Below are positions 55,518 to 64,000 of a stretch of 64,000 nucleotides of DNA, piece after piece. The stretch is from Locusta migratoria. Taxonomy: Eukaryota > Arthropoda > Insecta > Orthoptera > Acrididae. The stretch lies in the NCBI GenBank assembly GCA_026315105.1, contig CM048746.1, positions 147,790,730 to 147,854,729 on the forward strand. The letters run 5' to 3'. Each line of letters starts with the position of its first letter. The first letter of the stretch is position 1. Below the pieces are notes generated by a model. That model saw only the letters and a list, made by a program, of their open reading frames with translations, was not told the origin of the DNA and ran no database searches. A program made the position numbers and the translations under genes.

Positions 55518-55553
55518 TTACGCGTTTCGCGCTGTTAGCGCATCGTCAGACTG
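55518..55553 (-). other. Best hammerhead-like motif
   Basis: Minus strand: CTGACGA, T, GCGC, TAACA, GCGC, GAAACGCGTAAT. The stem is perfect and all core bases are present apart from the extra T. It sits next to a SINE; 55216-55517 holds no gene. Confidence 0.5.
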
Positions 55554-55561
55554 GAAAAAGA

Positions 55562-55842
55562 CAAATGTTTTCAAAAATGTTCAACTGTTTGTAGAGCTTA
55601 TGGGACTTAACTACGGGGTCATCAGTCCCTAAACTTACAAACTACTTACGAACTAGCTAATACTACGGACGGCACAAATATCCATGCCCGAGGGGGGAGT
55701 CGAACCGCCGACCGTAGTGGCCGTGCGGACCATGACTGGCGCGCCTCAGTGCGAAAGAATCGAGATGTAGTAAGTTTGGTTAGTGTTGTATATGCGGACC
55801 ATGAATGGCGCGCCTCAGTACGCTCGGCCTACGCGGCCGGCT
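55562..55842 (-). repeat. SINE-I with 69-bp templated insertion
   Basis: A nearly full antisense copy. Between the body and the head, 55751-55819 is extra: 44 bp of foreign text followed by a near-repeat of 25 bp of the SINE itself. No convincing target duplication seen. Confidence 0.93.
55748..55819. other. Template-switch scar
   Basis: 55748-55794 is the exact inverse complement of 54167-54213 (47 bp). It is followed by a return to the SINE at TGCGGACCATGA, so 55724-55750 and 55793-55819 form a direct repeat (26 of 27). Confidence 0.9.
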
Positions 55843-56939
55843 TGGAAATTAATAGAATGCTTTTTATATGATAAAACTCACCATAGCAGCAGAGGAGTCG
55901 CTGTCGCGGCAGGTCCACGTTTACAACTGGTTGTATTGTTAATAACTGCGGAACATAAATGCGACCGTTAAACAGAGCGGTATGGGCAGAGTTATGCCTG
56001 CGAGAATGAGCGGCTTGCCAAGCGGTAGCTTAGTATTATCAGAGATGTTTGTGACGTGGGGGAATGAATCTTGTGAAATGATACATGTTGGTAGTGAAAC
56101 AATAATAAATGAATGAAAACGAAATTATTAGAGGCCTGGGGGTGGGGTGAAAGAAAGATGCTGTGAATTGTCAGAAGGGGGGTCATTTTGAATATTGCAA
56201 CAGAGACTGAGAATTATTTAATTATTCAACACTGTTGCTGCTCCAGCCGCCACCACCACCATCATGGAATGGAATGAAATGAATATTGAAATATTTGAGT
56301 ATCGTCAGCTTTGAGACAAAGAAGTCCTAATTGTAGTAACTGTTTTATCATATTAAACTTAATGTGAGATTTTACTTATTAATGAATAGGTTATGACAAC
56401 AGTTTAAATTTTACCCCTTAAAGAGTAGTTTATGAGAGAATTTTAAATTTTTAAATTCGGGCAACGATTATATTGTAACTGACATATTTGTGCCCTATCA
56501 GCCGTCACATAAGTCACCGGCAACAAAGTCCAAAAGGTATGGCCAGACCTCAAAATTGATTTTTATACTGTACGACAAGGAAACAGATACACTGTCGAAT
56601 GCTACTACTACTATACTGCTGGAAGTGCGAAGGGAACTAGATTTCCACAGATAGAGGACGACTGTTAACTACAAGCAAATTGAACAAAAGGCGGAAATCA
56701 TCCAAGAGAAGGCCATAGAGTGTTATTACAACTCTTACCCCCGTGAAAAGTAGTTTGGTTGTAAAAAGACTTCAGTTTCAGCATGTAGTGGCTCTGCATC
56801 AAGCAAGGTGGATGACAAAGACAATTATGGACTTGTCCTCTACATTAAACTGTTGTATATTCTTAAAAGTGAATCGAAAGCAATGAAACGGGTTGCATAT
56901 ACTGTCAGGCACTAGTATGTTGATTTATACAGGGTGTAT
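55843..56939. other. No supported gene
   Basis: GGAATGGAATGAAATGAATATTG near 56268-56290 looks like an element tail. No domain-bearing frame. Confidence 0.5.
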
Positions 56940-57759
56940 GAAAAACTATGGCGAAAAATTACACGGTTGAAAGGACACGATAATAGAAGCAAAAATATTC
57001 CAGTAAACATGGGTCGCAAACTAGCCGTTTGCGAGATAATTAGGAATGTATGGTTCGAAGTCGCCACTGACATCAATGTAAACATCGTTCTAGTTAGAAT
57101 ACATTAATTTGAAATTGAAACCTTACTATTAGATTTTACATCGCATTTAGTTCAGATTTCACGTATGGGTTAGCTGTTAAAGGACGTGTTCGAAGTGTCT
57201 TCCTTGTAGCCTATGTGGATGCAATAGTGTGCTCGTCTCTGCAATGAATTTCGAATTCTCTGAAGGGAATTCTTGACAAGCGTGTAAAACTCTCCGCTTA
57301 AGTTCTTCAACCGTGTCAACGGGTGTGCTGTTTACTTAGCTTTTGAGGTGACCCCAGACACAAAAATCCAAAGCGTTTAGATCAGATGATCTTCGAGCCA
57401 AGGTACAGGTCCGCCTCAACCTATCCAACTTTGGCCGTAACTCCGCGTTAGATGCCATCTCACAGTAGCAACAAAATGTGCCGGAGGTCCATCTAACTAA
57501 CGAGGACGATGTTTAGAATAATGCCAGTGAAATGTGAACTAAATGCGATGTAAATCTTAATAGTAAAGTCCAAATTTCAAATTAATGTGTGTTAACTAGG
57601 ACGACGTTTACAATGACGTCAGTGGTGGCTTGGGACGATACATTCGTAATTATCTCGGAAACAGCTCGTTTGCGGACCCATGTTTAGTGGGACATTTTTG
57701 CTTATATTATCATGTACTTTCACTGTGTACGTTTGTGCTATCCTTTCTGATACATCCTG
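56940..57759 (-). mobile_element. Deleted DD41D-type element, about 245-bp TIRs
   Basis: CAGGGTGTATGAAAAACTAT and, inverted, CAGGATGTATCAGAAAGGAT. The arms align at three quarters or more over about 245 bp. TA on both sides (56938-56939, 57760-57761). The inside keeps only a transposase C-terminus, so it is non-autonomous. Confidence 0.88.
57190..57385 (-). pseudogene. DD41D-type transposase C-terminal fragment
   Basis: The minus strand reads SSDLNALDFCVWGHLKS, a stop, then VNSTPVDTVEELKRRVLHAC and RLQGRHFEHVL. SSDLNALDF aligns with SPDLTPVDFF of the 15.3 kb gene, the third catalytic Asp being the one in LDF. The rest of the gene is deleted. Confidence 0.75.
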
Positions 57760-57761
57760 TA

Positions 57762-58790
57762 TATGCCTCAGCGTCTGAGCACATAACCGATTACAAGCAC
57801 TAAAAATGCTTTCACAGTTACTCAGACACACCTCCGGCATCTGTCATAAGCAAACACAAGACTGACGTTTCTGGAAGAGGGTATTAGTCAATCTTTTAAG
57901 TGAAATATGAATCAAAATTTACAAACCAAACATATAAATAAGAAGAAATTGAAACAATTGGAGGATAAAAATCTATATTTTGACGGAAATGACCCGAACC
58001 AATTCGTTAATGATATACTTTCTTGGGATCTACGATGTGACCGAATACTGCAGTGATTGAAGCCATGTGAATAGCTTAAGGTTGTCAGTGATGGCGCAGG
58101 AAGAGGAATCCATCTAATAGAGTAGTATAACGTATCAGTCAGGGGCGAACAACGAAAACAGTCCTTGTGTGGACAGTCGAGCACTCGAGAAAAGTTGTCA
58201 TCAAGCAAACGAAGTGATTACATCGTTCAGAAATGATGAATATTACACATAATATGCCTGCGATATTACCTACTAATCTTAGTGTCCATTGGCCCACTTT
58301 ACGTTACGGTAGTAACACTAAAAGTGGGCCTTTGCGATTGCCTTATGACAGTTCGAAATTTAAATGAAAATAACGGTTTAACCGTGCATCTGACACGAAA
58401 ACCGAATACCCGAATTTGTAGAGGAGAAAATTCTCTACAACGTCCCCCTGTCATGGTTTTTTCGTAGTTCGCACCGTTACAGAGATATTTTCAAAAATTA
58501 CGGCAATTTGACACCGCCTCTTGATTTTACGTTTACCAGGCGTTAGGAAATGTCACGTGACATTCTTCGCCCAGAACTCTGTCTAGCATACGCCACCTTC
58601 CTTCCTGAATTTTATGATTTTCTTATTATAACTTACGCTTTGCCATTTGAAAGCAGTGGCGAACTGAAGAATTAACAAAAGCACGTCGTTCATTGTTCGA
58701 TAAACTATAATCTAGTGCCTAAAAATGTCATTTTAGCTGGTAGCAGCTGCCAGCAATAGTACGTGAATTAATGGGTAATGCCGTATGTGT
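57762..58790. other. Unassigned, with a two-tier hairpin
   Basis: GGCCCACTTT (58291-58300) pairs with AAAGTGGGCC (58321-58330), and inside it GTTAC pairs with GTAAC. A short minus frame at 57912-58208 has no domain. No gene supported. Confidence 0.5.
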
Positions 58791-58792
58791 TC

Positions 58793-58875
58793 GCTGTGGT
58801 GTAGTGGGTATTGCGTTATCTCGTGACATATGTGGTCTGTAGTTCGAAATCCGTCGATACCATTTTTCCTCCTTG
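58793..58875 (+). repeat. tRNA-like sequence (SINE head or tRNA relic)
   Basis: TGTGGTGTAGTGGGTATTGC gives a good box A and AGTTCGAAATCCGTCG a degraded box B, 35 bp apart, followed by T runs. Arms do not fold into a clean cloverleaf, so a SINE fragment or dead tRNA is likelier than a tRNA gene. Confidence 0.5.
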
Positions 58876-59798
58876 GCTCCTAAAAGGATTTTCGGCACTC
58901 TCATTGATTAAATAGAGCTATTTTTCGCGATGTTTAAAGTTGTGCAGATGTAAGAGTGCTCCCTCTAAAATGTGGGTTTGTTCTATTTCGCTAACATGCC
59001 GTGAAATACGTAACAACAAATTGAACACTTGTCTTCTGAAGCATTTGCACAACAACGTGGAGGATACTGTGATAATGAATATTCTACACGTCAGATGCTG
59101 GTAGTTTCATATATAAATGGAGTCCCAGATTTCTGTGGCAAATGTCGTTCCTTAATGAAACGGAAGAGAAGTGTATACACTGCAACAAATTACTAGTTTT
59201 TTTCCTAAGCAATTATCCACTATTAATGGAATGTGTTGAAAGCCATTAATTAGAATCAATGCATCTATAAAAATGTTTGTCTTTGCCACGGTAGATAATA
59301 ATTAACACAATAGTAGAGTCGTAATCGTATCGTCCATAACTTTTTATTATTTACGTCCGAAATGTTTGCAAAAAATCATAAAGCTACAGGCAAACCTAAA
59401 GTGGACCGTAAAACACGCCAGTGCAATTGTTTTTAATTTTAAGATTATGATTTCTAGCTTTCTCTCTAAAAGTAATTCACACTGAACTATTACATTTTTT
59501 GCCTGGCTTTAATGATTGCAACTTTTAAATATTATCTAATATTTTTGAAATGTGGCATATATATTTTTTAGATCCCTAAGACACGCTGTGTACGGATAGT
59601 GTACAAAAATGTTACATTTTATTGATCGTAATCTAGCAACCATGTTATTGTAAATCTAACAGCACACCTACTTTCTTCTTTCACTTGCTACGTCTTCCGC
59701 TCTGTGAGGATCTAAATTAGGAATGAAATACTTAGGACTAACTCAGGACAGTGCTTTGCATATGGCTACCTTTGCAGATGCATTAGAAGATCTAGTGA
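58876..59798. other. No recognisable gene
   Basis: AT-rich, no long frame, no terminal repeats. Confidence 0.6.
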
Positions 59799-60888
59799 TA
59801 GACGCGCGGGGATGGCCGCACGGTCTGAGGCGCCATCTTAAGGATTGTACCGCCGCTCTGTCGGAATTCCGAGGTCTACCACGGACATGATTGTGTATGT
59901 CGTCCACTTGCCACCAAATTCTCTTAACCCTGCAGTAGTCGCGCGTGGACTGACAGTCCGCACAAATTTATTTTTCATTTTCCTGTACATTTCGCTGAAC
60001 CTAAGAATTACGTAAATTCAATAACTTCCTGTAATGAGAAGTAGTACGTTACTCCGTTGTTTCACGTTGATCAGAGCAGCAGCGGTGGAATGCTCAACGA
60101 CTGCGGACTCAGAGGTCTGCGCGACTGTCGGCGTTACATATAATTCGCGTCCTTGTTAAGACATTATTCCCATATTATAGTTTATCCTCAAGGTGACTCC
60201 AGTTATTAATGAGTGTTTTCTATTAGTTACGTAGTATTTTTAGGTTCAACTTACATATTTATTTTATTTGCATTTTCCTCTCTTTTTAATGCGATATGGA
60301 TCTACATGAAAAAGTTTGCAGAAGAATTCCGCTATATGAAGGGCACTTTTTCTGTATTTTTTCACTCAGAGACAGAAAGAACCAGAAAGTTGGTTACTGT
60401 GGTCAAACATACAGAGAGGACGTTATTAATACTATGACAGATGTTGCAAAGGAAGCAAATTATCATCTCTGTTTGGAGCATGGAAGTGTCGTTTGTACTT
60501 ATAGTTCAAAATCGGCAGAATGTAACTGTATTGTACAAACTCTGAATTGTAGTAACCAGTGTGTGCATTTCATCCTGTTTACGTTACAAATATGCAATAT
60601 TTTTTACGCGAAATGCAAGAGGTATAGCTTATTACGAAACTTAGTATTTCAAAATGGACAGAATGTACAGCTCTGTTAAAGGTATTGACATAAAAAGCTA
60701 AAAGTCAAGCACAGTAACTCTCCATTACTGTGTAGATTCTGGCTAATGCCATGCGGACGGCCAGTCCACGCGCGACTACTCGCGGTGTGGAAAGTCGTGC
60801 GACTACTGCAGGATTAAGTAATTCGTAAGTTTACGGAGCGATGATTCCAGCCGTTTGGCCCTTTGGCTTTACATACATATAAACAGTT
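59799..60888 (+). repeat. SINE-I, diverged, split by a TTAA element
   Basis: Head GCGCGGGGATGGCCGCACGG at 59799 and the body to 59927. The rest (GTAATTCGTAAGTTTACGGA..CTTTGGCTTTACATAC) resumes at 60818. Confidence 0.8.
59928..60813. mobile_element. piggyBac-type element, 886 bp
   Basis: TTAA at 59924-59927 and 60814-60817; ends CCCTGCAGTAGTCGC and, inverted, TCCTGCAGTAGTCGC. Near the right end the motif AGTAGTCGCGCGTGGACTG recurs about 40 bp inward, giving a doubled subterminal pattern. An open frame at 60296-60679 (127 codons, starting MDLHEKVCRRIPLYEGH) is Cys-rich in its middle (CNCIVQTLNCSNQC); I do not recognise it. A weak second tRNA-like fragment lies near 60078-60140. Confidence 0.88.
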
Positions 60889-61317
60889 TATTTCTAATAA
60901 TACTTCTGGGAGTCAAAAATATTCATTACGTTTCCTAACAACTAATAGATACACTTGTCCTTCCACGAATACCTGAAGTAGCCAAAAGTAATGTAAATGT
61001 TACAACTAATGTTTTTCACATTTCTTCTGTATCGCAGTAGTTAGGTAAAGCGGGTAAGGACTGGAGGTTGTGAGAGATTATGCTGGATTTAACAATAATT
61101 TCCGATAACATTATAAACTACTTACAAGTTAGTCTGAGTAGTGATTTTTGGACTGGCGGTTGTGGAAGCTTGTCGACGAGTTTAATGATAATTTCGGATT
61201 ACAGTATAAACGACTTATAGGTTATTTTGTCCAGATGTATTTGGAGCGTTAGCACAACGCAGTGAGGTAAGCGATAAAATATAACTTTTGAAGCCCTTGG
61301 TCGATACTCCCTACTTC
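60889..61317. other. No recognisable gene
   Basis: TAACAATAATTTCCGATAAC (61089) and TAATGATAATTTCGGATTAC (61183) share a pattern about 94 bp apart, suggesting an old local duplication. Confidence 0.5.
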
Positions 61318-61506
61318 AAAATGTTCAGATGTTTGTAAAGCTATGGGAGAAAACTGCAGTGGTAATGTCGCTGGAGTTACAAACTACTTAAACTAACTTA
61401 TGCTAGGGACAAAACAAGTGTCTGCCTGAGGGAGGACTCGGACCTCCCACGGGAAGCAGCTGCGCAGTCCACAGCACTTGGAGCGCACAGCCATTTTCGC
61501 GCGGCT
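61318..61506 (-). repeat. SINE-I, diverged
   Basis: AAATGTTCAGATGTTTGTAA tail and antisense head ending CGCGCGGC. Box B is degraded (ACTCGGACCTCCC). 61507-62072 is AT-rich without a feature. Confidence 0.85.
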
Positions 61507-62072
61507 TTTCTTTTCATATTATTTATTGCAATGTTACCCTTTCAATTATAAAATTACACTTAAACGGTGCGTGGCTCCTGAACTGCTATAACAAAGGTGA
61601 GAGATATCGTCAAGAGAAGATGCATATTCAACTGGTTCACTCGTAGAGCATCAGTTCAGTGGTCCTATTTACCCCCCAGGGCCTTGACATGCAACAAAGT
61701 TGACAGAGGGAAAGGATTCATTTTTAATCTTAAAAAATGAAGTGTATTACGGAATGCTCTTGCTCAAAACTGTTTTCATAAAATATGTATTGTGCGTATA
61801 TATCCTTCTTGACGATTTTCACTGTAACAAATATAAAATAAGTTCTGCAGGTAACTAATTAATAAAATTTTCGTAAATACTCGTTTATTTAAAACCACAC
61901 TGAATTATGAAAATTAACGGTTTAAATACGGCCTTAATTAATTTATTTAAATGCATTGTAACTAAACAGATCAAATCAATTTATCGTATATAAACTAAAA
62001 TGTTTATTTAAATTTAAATGCCATAATTAAATATTTCACATTGTATGGAATAATGCAAAACCAAATCGAAAA

Positions 62073-62140
62073 AAAAAAACCAGCGAACCTGTGTCCCAAA
62101 TTCGCGATCGATTTGCTTATCCACTCTACTACCCTAGTAT
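62073..62140 (-). repeat. Possible tRNA-like SINE fragment
   Basis: The minus strand reads GTAGTAGAGTGGATAAGCAA and ACACAGGTTCGCTGG followed by a T run. Weak box A and box B only. Confidence 0.3.
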
Positions 62141-62192
62141 TGCAAACGTTACTATTTAAACTAGCTTCGACTTCTAATGTAATGTAATTGGA

Positions 62193-62393
62193 GCCGGCCG
62201 CGGTGGCCGAGGGGATTGAGGCGCTCCAGTCACGGTCCGCACGGCCACTACGGTCGGAGGTTCGAATCCCACCTCGGGCATGGATATTTGTGCCGTCCTT
62301 AGTATTAGGTAGATCATAATTAGTTTGTAAGTTTAGGGACTGATGACCCCGTAGTTAAGTCCCATAGACTTTACAAACATTTGAACATTTGAT
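62193..62393 (+). repeat. SINE-I, best-preserved plus-strand copy
   Basis: GCCGGCCGCGGTGGCCGAGG head, box B GAGGTTCGAATCCC, full body, tail TTTACAAACATTTGAACATT. Exact 10-bp target duplication TGTAATTGGA (62183-62192 and 62394-62403). Confidence 0.97.
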
Positions 62394-62403
62394 TGTAATT
62401 GGA

Positions 62404-62741
62404 AATATTGCGCGAGCGTTTTCTCTCTCCCTACGGTCTACACAGGTGAGCTACTTTAGGAGTTTAAAACGTTCGTCTACCTGCTTCTTCTCACTCAGTT
62501 TTAGCCGGATCAGAGGCTCCGGTTTCGAAACCTCCCCTGTCAAACATGGCTCACAGCCATTTTGCTACTTGTACCTGCTTGTACTACACTCTGTTTCCAT
62601 TGGCTGTAATGATGTTATAATAATGCCAGGTTTGGCGTACCATTGTCTATCGCACAACTTGTGTTACAATATCGTGTTTGTTAGTTACTACATAACACTT
62701 TGTTTTCTGTGCCGTTAGAAAATATGTTACGCTATGTATAT
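62404..62741. other. No recognisable gene
   Basis: A 109-codon plus frame (62389-62718) starts inside the SINE tail and has no known domain. Confidence 0.45.
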
Positions 62742-62902
62742 TTCACAGCAGTGGAGTGATCGGTAGCTTAGAGGTTTCGGCCAGGAGGCTTTCTGCCCTC
62801 TATAATAAATAATAATTAAAAAAAAAACCGACTCAACGACAGCACGATCAACCTAGAACAAAACGAACCAATGCCCGCAAAGGACCAATCAAACAGAAAA
62901 AG
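62742..62902 (+). repeat. Third SINE-like repeat
   Basis: GGTAGCTTAGAGGTTTCGGC then TTTCTGCCCTCTATAATAAA and CGACTCAACGACAGCACGAT. I recall a CCCTCTGTAATAAAAAACTG-type SINE in insects. It resembles part of the composite SINE at 48443. Followed at once by a SINE-I. Confidence 0.55.
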
Positions 62903-62904
62903 AG

Positions 62905-62964
62905 CGGTCTAAGGCGCGGTTTCTCGCCGTCGGAGGTTCGAATCTTCCCTGGAGCATGAGTGTG

Positions 62965-63022
<58 letters not shown>

Positions 63023-63122
63023 TGTTGTCCTTAGGTTAGTTGTACTTAGTTTAAGTAGTTTGTAAGCCTAGGGACTAATCACCAAAGAAGTTCAGTTTCA
63101 TAGATGTACAAACATATGAACA
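62905..63122 (+). repeat. SINE-I, 5'-truncated, with GT expansion
   Basis: GAGCGGTCTAAGGCGCGG, box B GGTTCGAATCTTCC, then a (GT)n run (62968-63020) in the TTGTCC region, tail ATGTACAAACATATGAAC. Confidence 0.88.
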
Positions 63123-64000
63123 TATGTCTGAATGTTTCACAGCTGTCACACGAGGTTATGAGTGAGTGTCTGTTTTAGTACTATTCTCCTATCACAGGCA
63201 TTACAATTACTACCATATCCAATAGTCTAGTTTCCTAACAGATTTCATACATTCATCTTCATCATAGTCATCATCTACAAAATCTTCAATGCTGCTTTCT
63301 GCAGTTTTCTACATCTGCTGAACATCTGAGCTTGGTGCCCGTTTTAGAAAAGTTGAATGCCTTCAAGTTTGTCAAGCTTGAAGTAAGAAAAAACTACAGC
63401 AATGCAGTGCAAACTGTGTCTTCGTGTTAAAAGAACTTAACTGTATGATAAAACATTTCGGCTTACCAGAACAGGGAACGTGATTTTCACCAGATCTAAC
63501 AGCATAATGACAGCAACACTTTTGTACGATGTTTTACCCCACAAATGAAAGGTGCTTCTCTCTAGCCGCGAGTTTATGAAGTCGCTCTAACTCTGTGGCG
63601 CAACTCATCCCAAGTTACCCAAACGTGTGACTTTGTTTTCGGTGAATGTTTGTACCGTACAACTTTATGGTTGGGCTCCTTTAAGAGATTCTTTAAGAAA
63701 TTAGTATACTGCTTCGCTGGCGGCTGTACTAAGTTTGGTTTTACTATTCCAGTTACTTTTGCTGTTCAGCGTGTTAGAATTTTTTTATTTTACAAACCTG
63801 CTGAGCAGTTGACCCACCAGCTAATAAATCGTCACCATATGCGACTACCCCACTACCCCGTCATCCCTGTCAAGAATGTTAAGGCTCGAGCGCGATATTT
63901 CAGAAACATGGGCCGCCGATTCCGTTTGGTTATTCTTTCACTGGTTTTTGGGGATACAGCTCTCCATTCTGGTACTATCTGTTTGATATTCTAGGAAGCT
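63123..64000. other. No supported gene
   Basis: A 114-codon plus frame at 63650-63994 has basic and hydrophobic stretches but no family resemblance, and its ATG context is ordinary. I leave it uncalled. Confidence 0.4.

Noticed and set aside
62193..62290. Possible functional tRNA-Leu/Ser gene
   Set aside because: Box A and box B are good, but there is no clean cloverleaf and the sequence continues into the SINE body with a target duplication.
63650..63994. 114-codon frame at the right edge
   Set aside because: No family resemblance and no supporting signals; could be chance.
1..64000. CRISPR array, prophage, operon or defence system
   Set aside because: No regularly spaced repeats with unique spacers, no bacterial gene organisation; content is that of a eukaryotic repeat-rich intergenic region.

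Overview
This window looks like intergenic DNA from a large, repeat-rich insect genome. I found no convincing host protein-coding gene, rRNA gene or intact tRNA gene, and no CRISPR array, operon or ribosome-binding context. The repeat types (a Leu/Ser-tRNA-like SINE, a 5S-rRNA-derived SINE, jockey-like LINE tails, and Tc1/mariner and piggyBac relics) resemble those I associate with Orthoptera and other polyneopterans. That assignment is inference; no diagnostic gene is present. Most long reading frames here are transposon remnants, antisense shadows of SINEs, or translated low-complexity DNA.

Layout. 0-14.2 kb holds dispersed SINEs (one nested inside another with clear target duplications), a Ty3/gypsy pol relic, LINE scraps and simple repeats. 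14.8-19.1 kb is a block of long-TIR DD41D mariner-superfamily elements, one with a transposase frame broken only by a SINE. 19.4-22.5 kb holds a TTAA-flanked piggyBac-type MITE, a piggyBac transposase relic and a jockey-like LINE. 22.6-24.7 kb is a CpG-rich segment followed by a 1.35 kb CCT/CCA/TCC minisatellite. 25.8-30.1 kb holds two Tc1-like relics, a foldback element and a LINE; the second Tc1 carries four SINEs in three insertion sites. 31.7-40 kb has three decayed LINEs, one containing a Tc1 that itself contains a SINE. 40.5-47.7 kb has DD34D mariner and further Tc1 relics. 48.4-50.9 kb has a composite SINE, a piggyBac derivative with a partial transposase, and a perfect 53-bp-arm foldback inside a SINE. 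51.2-64 kb adds a LINE, a 5S-derived SINE, a SINE with a templated insertion, a deleted DD41D element, a piggyBac-type element splitting a SINE, and more SINEs.

Nothing works together as a pathway. The interest is in insertion history and mobilisation signals. About 30 copies of one SINE family occur, often with 9-14 bp target duplications, which fits LINE-driven retrotransposition. A small RNA-like motif (CTGANGA, T, short stem, GAAA) recurs at about nine places on both strands, usually in what look like element tails. It resembles a hammerhead-ribozyme core, but with one extra base.
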